From positions 1 to 40,508 of the forward strand of contig JAFXMP010000147.1 in NCBI GenBank assembly GCA_017530275.1: a stretch of DNA of 40,508 bases, given 5' to 3'. Source of the DNA: Clostridia bacterium. GTDB lineage: Bacteria; Bacillota_A; Clostridia; Christensenellales; Aristaeellaceae. The translations under genes were made by a program, and so were the position numbers. Below, piece after piece: positions 24,485 through 31,937 of this stretch. Positions within the stretch are counted from its first letter, which is position 1. Every line of letters begins with the position of its first letter. Under the pieces are notes generated by a model that had not been told where the DNA came from, made no database searches, and was given only the letters and a program-made list of their open reading frames with translations.

Positions 24485-25031
24485 CCGCTTTCACAAGCTC
24501 TTGAATCTTCGGCTGGATATAGTCGGCGAATATCTGTACAATGCGCTTTTCTCCTGCTGTAAAGTCCGTTTGCACATAGCTATACGCCTCGTCGATACAC
24601 AGATCATTGTCGCTGTTCCATTTCTCAACAATCGCCTGTGCCAGTCCGATATTGCGCTCCACGCTGTAATCATCAAAGATATATTCCAGCGCATCCGCTG
24701 CATTGTTGATGTCGTCCTCGTCCAGTTCCATTTCCGTCAAGCACTCTAACAGCGCATCTCTGGTTGCGGCCTCGTCAACAACCGTTTCGCGGAATAGCTT
24801 GTTCATCAGGTAATCATCGTTCACACGTGCCATAAGGTGAAGGAAGCTCTCATGATCCGGCGTTGCAAGCCAGCGATAGGATGCGTTCCCCGCGTCGCTC
24901 TGGATATTCAGCATATACTTGTCCAGGTCGAAGTCAAAATACGCCCACATACAGCTTCCGTAATGCGGATCACCTTGTTCCTGGTGGAAGGAGATGCGTA
25001 CAATGTTCGGTTTTCCAGCTTCAATTCTCAT
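24453..25031 (-). CDS. Hypothetical acidic phage protein
   Basis: 192 residues. An N-terminal beta-rich part (YGSCMWAYFDFDLDKYMLNI) is followed by acidic helices (LTEMELDEDDINNAADALEY). AAAAGGAGCCAACACC precedes the ATG, identical to the leader of the next upstream gene. No family recognised. Confidence 0.6.
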   Translation of the reverse strand: MRIEAGKPNIVRISFHQEQGDPHYGSCMWAYFDFDLDKYMLNIQSDAGNASYRWLATPDHESFLHLMARVNDDYLMNKLFRETVVDEAATRDALLECLTEMELDEDDINNAADALEYIFDDYSVERNIGLAQAIVEKWNSDNDLCIDEAYSYVQTDFTAGEKRIVQIFADYIQPKIQELVKAGEQLGEVGNA

Positions 25032-25239
25032 GGTGTTGGCTCCTTTTCACGTATTCTTTTCCGTATTCGCATAGCATACATTTCGGGCATCGTGTCGGCC
25101 CAGCGTCGCATAGACGCGCTTTCAGGCGGGTCATGTTCAGGCGGCTTGCGGTTTTGATATAGCCGTCCTTTATTTCGTCTTTGTTGGTGTATAGCACCGC
25201 CTGGCATGGGATAAATCCCCTGTTTCCTGATCGTGTCAT
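25021..25239 (-). CDS. Small Cys-containing phage protein
   Basis: 72 residues, basic, with a CPKCMLC cluster near the C-terminus. The ATG follows AAAAGGAGCCAACACC, a good ribosome site that is repeated before the next gene. The stop overlaps the next ATG by 11 nt. Function unknown. Confidence 0.5.
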   Translation of the reverse strand: MTRSGNRGFIPCQAVLYTNKDEIKDGYIKTASRLNMTRLKARLCDAGPTRCPKCMLCEYGKEYVKRSQHHEN

Positions 25240-25262
25240 GGTGTTGGCTCCTTTTGCTCCGG

Positions 25263-25688
25263 CTATTGGTTGAATGGCAGTTCTTCGTCCCCGGCATAGG
25301 TATATCCGCTATCCTGATACCCGCCCGGTGCGGCCTGCCCTCCTGTCTGCGGCTCCGCGTCCAGCCTGTTCCCCATATATTCCAGTTCCTTCACGTCCTG
25401 AATTTCCATGGTGCAGTGCGGTTTCCCGTCGTTCCCAATGTAGGGGCGGGCGGTCACGGGGCCGGTCACGCATACCGGCCTCCCTTTCGCAAGGTATTTC
25501 ATGGCATTTTCGGCAGAATTTCCCCATAGGGTGATCCGAAAATACTCTGTCACCTTCTTGCCCCGCGCATAGCGGTTTGTCGCCACGGTAAAATTACATA
25601 CCGTATTCGCCCCATTCTGCCCGTTTACGATCCTGCTTTCAGGATTCGCCGTCAGGTTTCCGGCAATGTGAAGCGCGTTCACGTTCAA
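25263..25688 (-). CDS. ssb: Single-stranded DNA-binding protein
   Basis: 141 residues. The OB-fold is clear: HIAGNLTANPESRI, NFTVATNRYARGKKVTEYFR and the AKGRPVCVTGPVTARPY strand. A Gly/Gln-rich linker leads to the acidic tip DEELPFNQ, the partner-docking end of bacterial SSBs, here two residues longer than the usual DDDIPF. It overlaps the initiator gene by 4 nt and should coat ssDNA at the phage fork. Confidence 0.93.
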   Translation of the reverse strand: MNVNALHIAGNLTANPESRIVNGQNGANTVCNFTVATNRYARGKKVTEYFRITLWGNSAENAMKYLAKGRPVCVTGPVTARPYIGNDGKPHCTMEIQDVKELEYMGNRLDAEPQTGGQAAPGGYQDSGYTYAGDEELPFNQ

Positions 25689-26605
25689 TCAGCCTCCTTG
25701 TCGTGCATCCTCATACGATACATGGCCTGGGCTGCGGCTTGGTTTCCGTTCATGGCATACAAACATTCCCGCATGATTCTGGCTTCTTCCGTAAAGCCGT
25801 ACTTCTTGGCGTATACCATAATCTCGATAAAAATGGACTTGCGCTGCTCGCAGCTTTTAGCAATGTCTTCGATGGCTTCCGGCGCTACGCCGTTTTCCAT
25901 CACTTCCATCAGGCGGGCGTGTTCATCGTAGGGGAGAGGTTCGCCCGGAAAGCTGTCGATCAGCCGTTGCGCCACAGCGCCCCGCGCCCTTTTGCTGATG
26001 GCCCAGGCGGAATCATACCGGCTCGGGTGCATTTCCCCGTCTGTGCCGATATATCCTTGCGCCCGCGCCCGTGATGTGGTATACTCCCCGTAGTATCCAT
26101 CCTGTGTGTGTATCTCTCCGGGTTTCATTTGGGGAACAGTTTCCATATCCGTATAGTTTATAGATATGTCCCCCATGTTACCCCCCATGTTATACCCCAT
26201 GTTACACCCCATGTTATACCCCATGTTACCCCCCATGTTATCCGAATTTTTAGGATAACTTTCCCCGTCGCGCTCGGTTTCGGGGGCCGCGTATTGGGGG
26301 TAGAAGTAAATCATGCGGTACGCTGGGGATAACTTGTTCTTTTCTCCCTTGGTAAACTCAATCAGGCCCCGTTGTTTCAGGCTGTTGCGGGCGTTTGCCA
26401 TCGTGTCAAACTTCATGGGGCAATAGGAAAGCAGACGGTCATTACTGACGCGGATAAACTCGTCCGGCCATACGTTGCCTTGCGCCCGCTGGTTCATGAT
26501 GTGCATGAGGGCGTACCACAATAGCCTTTCGCTGCCCGTAAGGTGTTCATCGGTCGCGTACTCCATAAACCGTATATGTTCCCTGACGTAGTTGACAATG
26601 GGCAT
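25685..26605 (-). CDS. Phage replication initiator / replisome organiser
   Basis: 306 residues. The N-terminal 100 residues are a winged-HTH (TGSERLLWYALMHIMNQRAQ, then ARNSLKQRGLIEFTKG), as in phage replisome organisers. Residues about 120-145 are six repeats of N-M-G-x encoded by 12-bp iterons. The C-terminal part (GVAPEAIEDIAKSCEQRKSI, AKKYGFTEEARIMREC) looks like a helical loader-interaction region. It is coupled to ssb, fitting a replication module. No helicase gene follows, so it probably recruits the host helicase. Confidence 0.75.
   Translation of the reverse strand: MPIVNYVREHIRFMEYATDEHLTGSERLLWYALMHIMNQRAQGNVWPDEFIRVSNDRLLSYCPMKFDTMANARNSLKQRGLIEFTKGEKNKLSPAYRMIYFYPQYAAPETERDGESYPKNSDNMGGNMGYNMGCNMGYNMGGNMGDISINYTDMETVPQMKPGEIHTQDGYYGEYTTSRARAQGYIGTDGEMHPSRYDSAWAISKRARGAVAQRLIDSFPGEPLPYDEHARLMEVMENGVAPEAIEDIAKSCEQRKSIFIEIMVYAKKYGFTEEARIMRECLYAMNGNQAAAQAMYRMRMHDKEAD
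26171..26242. repeat. Six tandem 12-bp iterons inside the initiator gene (likely origin)
   Basis: Six consecutive copies of CCCCATGTTAnn on the plus strand, with an invariant 10-bp core and only the last two bases varying (CC, TA, CA, TA, CC, TC). AT-rich stretches flank them (26143-26168 and 26245-26260). Iterons inside the initiator gene are the lambda O layout, so this is the best candidate for the phage replication origin. Confidence 0.8.
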
Positions 26606-26623
26606 GGCTTTTTCCCGCCTTTT

Positions 26624-27250
26624 TTAGAAGTTTTTCCCGTGCTTATAGGGCCTTGTTTTGTTATACTCGTGCTTTTCCAGCATCAGCTTCAAGGGGTCTA
26701 TGCCCTGCCTGTTGATCCAGACCAGAACCATGCTCATAGCCTGCACCAGATTCAGCGGGTCGTGTTTGTCGTCAATGATGATGTTGGATGTGTGGGCGTG
26801 AAGAAGCGCGATCAGTTCCGCCGCGTCGTCCGGCACGTCGTCTTCATCCGCGCTGTTTTTTCCCCAAAGGGATTCAACCTCGGCGGGATTTCCTGTTTCC
26901 GGGTCGTCCAGTTCGATGCAGCACTCTCCGAAAAAGTCCAGGATGCGGATCACGCCGTCGATCAGTTCCACGGCAATCCCTTCGGGCTTCTTGCTGCGGT
27001 AGGGGCAATCAGGTTTCCCGTAATAGGCGCACTCCGTTTCATCCTTCACGTCGCAGGGGGCCAGGGCCATCCCTTCGCCCTCGGTGCAGTTGTAGTAAAC
27101 CAGCGGCCTCCCGGCCCGCGCTTCCTCCAGCGCTTCGCTCCACTCGCTATGAATCAGGGCCACGATCTGGTTCGTGCTCCTTTTTTCGTCCCACCAGCCA
27201 TGTTCCTTTGCGTTCTGGTGAATCGTTTCCGTCAGTTCATTTACCAGCAT
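26624..27250 (-). CDS. MazG-like nucleotide pyrophosphohydrolase
   Basis: 208 residues. The N-terminal motif HSEWSEALEE (ExxE-type) and the later GIAVELIDGVIRILDFFG (ExxD) are the metal-binding pairs of all-alpha MazG-like NTP-PPases. NAKEHGWWDEKRS is also common in phage members. An insert with three cysteines (CDVKDETECAYYGKPDC) separates the halves. Phage MazG proteins clean up aberrant nucleotides or lower alarmone during infection. Confidence 0.8.
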   Translation of the reverse strand: MLVNELTETIHQNAKEHGWWDEKRSTNQIVALIHSEWSEALEEARAGRPLVYYNCTEGEGMALAPCDVKDETECAYYGKPDCPYRSKKPEGIAVELIDGVIRILDFFGECCIELDDPETGNPAEVESLWGKNSADEDDVPDDAAELIALLHAHTSNIIIDDKHDPLNLVQAMSMVLVWINRQGIDPLKLMLEKHEYNKTRPYKHGKNF

Positions 27251-27377
27251 TTTCTTTTTCCTCCCGTATCATTTCTTCGGCGCATTTGTAATCCACGTCC
27301 ATTAAGGTTCCACGGTCAATCCCCAGCGTGTTTGCGATCTTGCCAAGCAGCAGGATCAGCCAGCAAGCGTCCTTCAT
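27237..27377 (-). CDS. Small hypothetical protein
   Basis: 46 residues starting MKDACWLILLLGKIANTLGI, with AGGAGG 8 nt upstream of the ATG. The stop overlaps the MazG-like gene start by 14 nt, so it belongs to the operon. The N-terminal hydrophobic stretch is too short for a confident membrane segment. Confidence 0.6.
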   Translation of the reverse strand: MKDACWLILLLGKIANTLGIDRGTLMDVDYKCAEEMIREEKENAGK

Positions 27378-27407
27378 GTGTATTCCTCCTGTTTCCTATG
27401 CGGATAT

Positions 27408-27626
27408 TTATTGTGTCGCGGTTGTCTTGCAGGGCAGTATCGCCTCACCTTCCATAAAGTCCAGGAACAGAGCCTTGCAATCGGGGCATAGATCGTACTC
27501 AATGAAGAAGTCGCTGGCCTCTTTCGTCCTAAGAAGGGCTGTCGTCCTCACTTCTTTTGTGCGCAGAAAGCCAGCTTTCCCCGGATCAATCCTCTTTTCG
27601 CACCTGTCGCATATCCTCTGGTTCAT
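27408..27626 (-). CDS. Small zinc-ribbon protein
   Basis: 72 residues. CDRC near the N-terminus and CPDC at about residue 47 make a two-knuckle zinc ribbon. It overlaps the previous gene by 4 nt. The typical role in phages is unknown; it could be a DNA- or protein-binding adaptor. Confidence 0.6.
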   Translation of the reverse strand: MNQRICDRCEKRIDPGKAGFLRTKEVRTTALLRTKEASDFFIEYDLCPDCKALFLDFMEGEAILPCKTTATQ

Positions 27627-28006
27627 CTTGATAACCCCTTCCAGTGCGGGCAGTGCTTATGTGGCCAGCCCGCCGCTTCCTGCGCCCTGTAATTCCAGTC
27701 CAATCCTGCCCGGCTCAACTGGTGATACCAGTCGCCGCAGTTGATTGTTCGGCAGGAATTTGGGCATAGAATCTTGTATTCATATCCTTCTTCTGGATTC
27801 CATAGAGCGCGAATATAGGGGTGCGCTTTGCAACACGGGCATTGATCCAGGCGCTTTACAAATGTATGGTGCCACGGGAGAAGGGACGGTTTGAGTTCCC
27901 CATTCGCTTTCTCTCTCAGGCGTTTATTCCGCAGTGCTAAATCCTCGATGCTCAATTCTAACCGGCGTTCCTCCACATAGCGTCGGGTGACAATCAGTTT
28001 TCCCAT
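27623..28006 (-). CDS. Lar-like zinc-finger protein, putative
   Basis: 127 residues from the ATG at 28006 with GGGAGG upstream. CPCC ... CPNSC and a following WNYRAQ resemble the restriction-alleviation protein (Lar) layout CPFCG ... C..CGA ... WNRR. An N-terminal charged helix precedes the fingers. If Lar-like, it would counter host type I restriction; the match is loose. Confidence 0.5.
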   Translation of the reverse strand: MGKLIVTRRYVEERRLELSIEDLALRNKRLREKANGELKPSLLPWHHTFVKRLDQCPCCKAHPYIRALWNPEEGYEYKILCPNSCRTINCGDWYHQLSRAGLDWNYRAQEAAGWPHKHCPHWKGLSR

Positions 28007-28353
28007 GGCGTAGCCTCCCGCTGTTCGTCCGTTGGGCGCGAAGTCCATGCTTTCGTGAACGGAGAGTTTAGAGCATCAGAATCTATAATCTTCCAGCAAG
28101 GTTCTGCGTCTTTAATCGCCGGATTATATTCAATCCATGCAGGTATCGTTCCCCATGCGTCAGCATTCACAAAATCGTCTTTTGTAATCAATCTGGATTC
28201 CTGCGCTTTCAGCAGAGAAAGGGCGTCGTTTGGAACATCAAGGCCACAGGTCGCTTCATCGTAAGGGCATGTTTCGCAGAAATATTCATCAGGGCCAAAT
28301 TTCGGTTCGCTGTGACACCTAAGCCCCTTGATCGTCTTTTGCAGATCAGCCAT
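27994..28353 (-). CDS. Hypothetical phage protein with Cys motif
   Basis: 119 residues from the ATG at 28353 (GGGGTGG upstream). The N-terminus MADLQKTIKGLRCHSEPK with CETCPYDEATCG gives a four-Cys cluster like those of small phage proteins of unknown role. It overlaps its neighbours by 8 and 13 nt. Confidence 0.55.
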   Translation of the reverse strand: MADLQKTIKGLRCHSEPKFGPDEYFCETCPYDEATCGLDVPNDALSLLKAQESRLITKDDFVNADAWGTIPAWIEYNPAIKDAEPCWKIIDSDALNSPFTKAWTSRPTDEQREATPWEN

Positions 28354-28801
28354 CCCATTCCACCCCTTCCATCTGTTCTTTGGAAGGGCGGTCAGTCCAG
28401 AACACAAATTTTATTCCGTATTTGCCTGCCCGCTTGAGTAAGGCTCTCTGATTCACGCCGCCGCGCCAAGGTGGAGCAAGGCCCTCGTCCGCATAGATTT
28501 CATCCCGGAACTGGACGAACACGGGCTTCACGGAATCAGGCGTATGGTAAAAGCTGTATGCGTTTTTTGCCGCTTCTTCCGCGGACATGACTTTTGCATG
28601 AAAGCCCGCTTCCAATTCCTGAATCCTTTTTTGCTGTTCTTTCAGCGCGGAAAGCGCCTGCATCCGAAGCTGATCCCGGCAGGCGAATCCAAATCCCGGC
28701 CCGTCCTTGGTGCAGCGTGCGCAATCGGGATTTTTCAGAAAAGAACACGCCTCTAAATCATGAATCGTATTGATATACTGTTCAGATGCATCTTTCTTCA
28801 C
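28346..28801 (-). CDS. Hypothetical phage protein
   Basis: 151 residues from a GTG with AAGGAGG upstream. Cysteines in the N-terminal CSFLKNPDCARC and a short coiled coil (LSALKEQQKRIQELEAGF) are visible. It overlaps the ORF6C gene by 20 nt. No family recognised. Confidence 0.55.
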   Translation of the reverse strand: MKKDASEQYINTIHDLEACSFLKNPDCARCTKDGPGFGFACRDQLRMQALSALKEQQKRIQELEAGFHAKVMSAEEAAKNAYSFYHTPDSVKPVFVQFRDEIYADEGLAPPWRGGVNQRALLKRAGKYGIKFVFWTDRPSKEQMEGVEWDG

Positions 28802-29318
28802 GTTCCCGCGCCTCCTTCACCACGTCCCGGATCACAAGGGGATCGTACCAGCATTTCACTTGATCCAGCGCCGTTTCGTAGTCGTAGGCCGGGGCTTCCC
28901 GCAGGCTGTCCACGCCGTACCGGGCCAGTACGCTTTTGCGGATGTGTCCGCCTAATTTGCTTACCGCCTTTTTATCCTCAGCAAAGCCTTTAGCTTCCAG
29001 CAGTTCCCGCGCTCTGGCCCTGATCGTATCGTTGATATACCTCTCCTGGGCGCGGCTTAGCGGCGTTTTCAGGCGTACTTGCTTTTCCAGGTCGGAAATC
29101 CGTTGGGACATCATCTGTTGGGTGGCGGCGATCCGCTCCATGGCCTGGTTATTTCTCTCCAAAATCTCCCCGATATTGCGCATAACGGGGGCCATCATAG
29201 CCTGAATCGTGGTTGCGATGAATTGGTTTATGGCTTGTTGCTCCGTGATGCCAGGAACGGAAATCCCTCTTTTTCCATTCACTTCTTCGGTCTGAACAGG
29301 AAATTCATGATCCGTCAT
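28782..29318 (-). CDS. ORF6C-domain phage regulatory protein
   Basis: 178 residues. The C-terminal half (SRAQERYINDTIRARARELL, GVDSLREAPAYDYETALDQV) matches the ORF6C domain found at the C-terminus of phage antirepressors; the N-terminal half is helical with a coiled coil (RIAATQQMMSQRISDLEKQV). There is no N-terminal Bro/KilA domain. It may regulate early genes. Start overlaps the DUF3102 stop by 4 nt. Confidence 0.7.
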   Translation of the reverse strand: MTDHEFPVQTEEVNGKRGISVPGITEQQAINQFIATTIQAMMAPVMRNIGEILERNNQAMERIAATQQMMSQRISDLEKQVRLKTPLSRAQERYINDTIRARARELLEAKGFAEDKKAVSKLGGHIRKSVLARYGVDSLREAPAYDYETALDQVKCWYDPLVIRDVVKEAREREERCI

Positions 29319-30346
29319 GATACAGTCCCCCCCTCGGCGGCGTAGGTGTCCAAGGCGCGGCGTGCGCTTGCCACCCAGCCCTCCAACGTGCGCAGCAGTT
29401 CGTCATATCCCCGCTTTTCCTGCGCGGGCATGGTGCTGAATGTGCTGCTCATGTAGGGCATCCGGGCGCACAGGCCCATAAATTCCCGGACGGCAGCAGA
29501 AAAAGCGTCCAGCGTCAGGTCGTCGGCGGGTTTCCGTTCCGCGTCCCCTCGCTTCTGGGCGCTCTTGAAATTCAGCAGTTCTTCCTGGGCGCGGTTAAAC
29601 GCCGCCTGCTGATCCTGCATATCCTGTTCCATCTGTGCGCAATCCTGGCGCAGCCGCGTGGTTTCCTTCATCAGGTCACAGTTCACTTGCGCCTGATATT
29701 CAAGGTCTTTTTCCTGCCGCTTCAGCTTTTCAAGTAGTTCTTCAGGGATTTCCGGGGGCCTTGCGGCCAGTTCAGCCGCCCGCCGTTCCGCGTCGTCCCT
29801 CTCCTGCTGGGCCTGTGCAATGGCCTCCTGCGCTTCCGCAGCCGCTTCCCGCCGCGCTTCATCCTGTATCTGCTTCCTTTGGGCGCGGATCGCCTCGTCC
29901 ATTTGCCGCGTCGTCATGCTGGAAACGTCGTTCTCGGAAAGCAGCTTGTCCCGTTCCTCCGGGGTCATGGGCAGAAGTTTGATGACCTGGCTGGCTCCAA
30001 GCTCCGCAATCTGCTGGTTCAGCCCAAATTCGCGGTACGCCTGCATATACTGTTCAGCCGTGCGCACGCTCATTTTGGCGTTTTGGCGTACCCATCCCGC
30101 CCATTCCCCATGATTCACAAGGGGCTTTGCTTCATCCAGCACGCGCCCAAGTTGCAGCAGGTTCATGGCCGCGCCCTGGGCGAAGGTACGCGCCTGCATT
30201 GCCAGCCCGTCCAGGACAGATAGGCCAGTGGGTGCTTTGCCCGTAAGGGGAAAGCGATCCGCGCCGTTCGGCGCGGACGGTGCAGCCTGAATCATGGATT
30301 CTGGCTGTGCCGCCTCGTTGGTGTTGGTGTTGGCGATGTCGTTCAT
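29315..30346 (-). CDS. DUF3102 protein with long coiled coil
   Basis: 343 residues from the ATG at 30346 (AAGGAG upstream). Residues about 45-125 match DUF3102 (LGRVLDEAKPLVNHGEWAGW and SVRTAEQYMQAYREF). Residues about 150-270 are a long coiled coil (QAQQERDDAERRAAELAARP, LRQDCAQMEQDMQDQQ). DUF3102 proteins are frequent in phage and element early operons with ParB/KfrA-like character; a DNA-binding or segregation role is possible. Confidence 0.75.
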   Translation of the reverse strand: MNDIANTNTNEAAQPESMIQAAPSAPNGADRFPLTGKAPTGLSVLDGLAMQARTFAQGAAMNLLQLGRVLDEAKPLVNHGEWAGWVRQNAKMSVRTAEQYMQAYREFGLNQQIAELGASQVIKLLPMTPEERDKLLSENDVSSMTTRQMDEAIRAQRKQIQDEARREAAAEAQEAIAQAQQERDDAERRAAELAARPPEIPEELLEKLKRQEKDLEYQAQVNCDLMKETTRLRQDCAQMEQDMQDQQAAFNRAQEELLNFKSAQKRGDAERKPADDLTLDAFSAAVREFMGLCARMPYMSSTFSTMPAQEKRGYDELLRTLEGWVASARRALDTYAAEGGTVS

Positions 30347-30579
30347 GTCGTGTCTTCTCCTTCCTCTTCCTCCCATTCAGGGAATCCATCGGGTGGTTTG
30401 GGTTTCGGAGCCCAGTGGGTCAGGAAGCCGTTTGTGTTGTGCTCGAATTGATGAAAGCCCGTCACCATCACGCCGCTGTATCTGTGCCATACAAGCACGC
30501 ATCCGGCTCTGTCCGCGTCCTGTGCGGTAGGTAAGCGCTCGCCAGCGTTTACCCAATCAATGGTCGTCTGGTGTTTCAT
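30343..30579 (-). CDS. DUF551 protein
   Basis: 78 residues from the ATG at 30579. The text TIDWVNAGERLPTAQDADRA and VLVWHRYSGVMVTGFHQFEH, then THWAPKPKPPDG, is the DUF551 signature (I-W-V ... LP ... VLVW ... ITHW-PLP-PP). DUF551 proteins are short, common phage accessory proteins without known function. The C-terminus is an acidic tail. It overlaps the next gene by 4 nt. Confidence 0.8.
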   Translation of the reverse strand: MKHQTTIDWVNAGERLPTAQDADRAGCVLVWHRYSGVMVTGFHQFEHNTNGFLTHWAPKPKPPDGFPEWEEEEGEDTT

Positions 30580-30826
30580 TGGAAATCTTGATCCCACGTT
30601 TGGCAAGCTCTCCCATCCAATAGGCTTTCATCATGTCGCTGCAATGCGCCATCGCGTCCGCCCAAGTGGGAAAGCGCCCGTTCTGCTGGTAGAAACGCAT
30701 CTGGTAATACAGGCTGTCCCTGTTGTGCGGCATTTTCCTGTCATGCTTTACCGCGCATATCGGACACGTCCCCGGCTTCGGCGGCAGGATCATTAGCTGA
30801 TCCATTCCAATTTCTTTGGCTTCCAA
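30557..30826 (-). CDS. Hypothetical phage protein, first gene after the RNA array
   Basis: 89 residues from a TTG with AAAGGAG 10 nt upstream; an ATG seven codons in is the alternative but has a weaker site. It has CPIC near the N-terminus and WADAMAHCSDMMKAYWMGEL. It overlaps the DUF551 gene by 23 nt. No family recognised. Confidence 0.5.
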   Translation of the reverse strand: MEAKEIGMDQLMILPPKPGTCPICAVKHDRKMPHNRDSLYYQMRFYQQNGRFPTWADAMAHCSDMMKAYWMGELAKRGIKISNETPDDH

Positions 30827-30883
30827 CGGTTTTCCGCTCCTTTCGCCCTGGCCGCAGCCGCATTGTCCGCCATTCTTTCTCAA

Positions 30884-31051
30884 TGGCAGAGTGCCGTCGC
30901 ACCGGCCAGGGCCGTCTTTCCCAGGCTACTACTACCCATGGGCGCTGCTACATAGCGTCCGGCTTGCCGGATTAAGGGCCAGCAATCCTTAGATTGCGGC
31001 CCGCAACCCGCGCTTCCCGAATGGGAAAGCGCGGGGCGTACCGCCCACGAA
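30884..31051 (-). other. Series of hairpins at the 3' end of the RNA array
   Basis: No gene seen. On the minus strand, in order: CCCGCGCTTTCCC pairing with GGGAAGCGCGGG (31007-31035); GGGCC-GCAATC-TAAG-GATTGC-(T)-GGCCC (about 30975-31005); TCCGG-CAAG-CCGGA (about 30957-30973); a diverged copy of the array spacer (30911-30927); and GCCATT-GAGAAAG-AATGGC (about 30890-30910). There is no T-arm here, so I do not call a tRNA. Confidence 0.6.
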
Positions 31052-31126
31052 CGCGCAGGGCAGGAATCGAACCTGCTTCACGGGGCCGTGAACATCCCCG
31101 CCGTCTGCCATTGATCGCACCCGCGC
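31052..31126 (-). ncRNA. tRNA-like element 1, atypical
   Basis: Acceptor strands GCGCGGG and CCTGCGC pair over 7 bp with one G-U. A normal T-arm follows (GCAGG-TTCGATT-CCTGC). The middle does not fold into a clean D-arm and anticodon arm. Alternatives are a TTCAC/GTGAA hairpin abutting the T-stem, CGGGG/CCCCG with a 10-nt loop, or a strained 7-nt loop GTTCACG (anticodon TCA) with one stem mismatch. CCA is not encoded. It follows a conserved spacer hairpin. Confidence 0.5.
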
Positions 31127-31132
31127 ATAATA

Positions 31133-31152
31133 GCCGGTCTTTCCCGGCTGTC
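31133..31152 (-). repeat. Array spacer hairpin, copy 1
   Basis: GACAGCCGGGAAAGACCGGC on the minus strand; GCCGG and CCGGC form a 5-bp stem around GAAAGA. It ends 6 nt before the 5' end of tRNA-like element 1. Confidence 0.85.
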
Positions 31153-31298
31153 ATACGGTTTGATAACTGCCTTTAGGGTGATCCGTATACATCCGCAATT
31201 ACACAAAGCAGCTTGAGGGGGGTCGTTCAGGACTTCCTACCCCATCCGGCTTCTCGCGGTACTGTTGCGCAAATCCGTCCGCTGTGTCCACGGAGAAT

Positions 31299-31418
31299 TG
31301 GAGCGTGGGCCGGGGATCGAACCCGGCAGGGTGAACGTTGGCACATTCCTCGATAACGTCCAGGGGGAGGCATTGCCTCCTTCGTCTGTTTGTTATGCCC
31401 TCCATCCATGGCCGCCGC
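31299..31418 (-). ncRNA. tRNA-like element 2, about 120 nt, atypical
   Basis: A perfect T-arm (CCGGG-TTCGATC-CCCGG) is followed by CCCACGC, T and an encoded CCA, so the 3' half is tRNA-like. The expected 5' strand next to the spacer hairpin is GCGGCGG, which pairs at only five of seven positions. The 90-nt middle lacks a cloverleaf but has GGACGTT/AACGTTC and GGAGGC/GCCTCC stems. It may be a tRNA carrying an insertion, a tRNA-like RNA or a decayed gene. Confidence 0.4.
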
Positions 31419-31424
31419 GTCAAT

Positions 31425-31444
31425 GCCGGTCTTTCCCGGCTGTC
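31425..31444 (-). repeat. Array spacer hairpin, copy 2
   Basis: Identical 20-bp sequence to copy 1, ending 6 nt before the presumed 5' end of tRNA-like element 2. Confidence 0.85.
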
Positions 31445-31580
31445 ACCTGTTACGCTTCGCGGTCTGCTTGTACACTCACACAGGAAATTATCGTACACTA
31501 TGGCCCGTGACCGCCTGGGCAAGGATATATTCGCTCTTTCCCCTCCGCGCGTCACGCCGAAGCGTGGAGCGAAGCGCCAT
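31445..31580 (-). other. Spacer in RNA array
   Basis: No gene or tRNA seen. On the minus strand it holds CACGC-TTCG-GCGTG, a stable UUCG-type hairpin shortly after the CCA end of the 63-nt tRNA-like element. Confidence 0.4.
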
Positions 31581-31643
31581 TGGTGCGGGCGGACGGAGTT
31601 GCGCCATCCTGGGGCATCCTTCCCCAGCACCACACACGCCCGC
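31581..31643 (-). ncRNA. 63-nt tRNA-like element lacking a D-arm
   Basis: Perfect 7-bp acceptor (GCGGGCG / CGCCCGC), discriminator A and encoded CCA. A 10-nt linker TGTGTGGTGC replaces the D-arm. A 17-nt anticodon-like arm TGGGG-AAGGATG-CCCCA follows, then one nt, then a T-arm (GATGG-CGCAACT-CCGTC) in which CG replaces the invariant TT(psi) positions. Position 33 would be A rather than T, so GGA cannot be assumed to be a working anticodon. It has the same spacer hairpin and encoded CCA as real tRNAs. Confidence 0.6.
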
Positions 31644-31650
31644 ATGAATC

Positions 31651-31670
31651 GCCGGTCTTTCCCGGCTGTC
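31651..31670 (-). repeat. Array spacer hairpin, copy 3
   Basis: Identical 20-bp sequence, ending 7 nt before the 5' end of the 63-nt element. Confidence 0.85.
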
Positions 31671-31752
31671 ACCTTTGACGCTGGATGCGCCGCTTGCCGT
31701 ACCGTTTATCATGGGGTCGTTAGCCAAGCAGTAATGTGTCAACACGTCCCGT

Positions 31753-31826
31753 TGGAGCGAATGACGGGAGTTGAACCCGTATTTACAACTTGGAAGGCTG
31801 TTGTGCTGCCATTGCACTACATCCGC
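31753..31826 (-). tRNA. tRNA-Gly (TCC)
   Basis: 74 nt including encoded CCA. Acceptor GCGGATG/CATTCGC, D-arm with AATGG, anticodon arm ACAGC-CTTCCAA-GTTGT with anticodon TCC, and T-arm ACGGG-TTCAACT-CCCGT are all present. Confidence 0.93.
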
Positions 31827-31830
31827 AAAT

Positions 31831-31859
31831 CGCGGCGGCACGGGCGCCCCACGCCGCCG
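31831..31859 (-). other. GC-rich hairpin upstream of tRNA-Gly
   Basis: GCGGCGGC and GCCGCCGC arms enclose a second short stem GGGCGCCC, just 5' of tRNA-Gly on the minus strand. No T-tract, so a processing or insulating structure rather than a clear terminator. A further GC hairpin lies at about 31910-31935. Confidence 0.6.
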
Positions 31860-31937
31860 CTCATGTCACAGGGAAACTTGTTTTCCGTTCCTTTATGGTT
31901 CGTGGATTGTTGGGGGCGGGCGGCTCGCCCCCCAAAT

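Noticed and set aside
31052..31672. Overlapping 60-157 codon minus-strand frames through the RNA array (for example starting MTAGKDR)
   Set aside because: They run through tRNA-like units and spacer hairpins; the shared start text is just the translated hairpin repeat.
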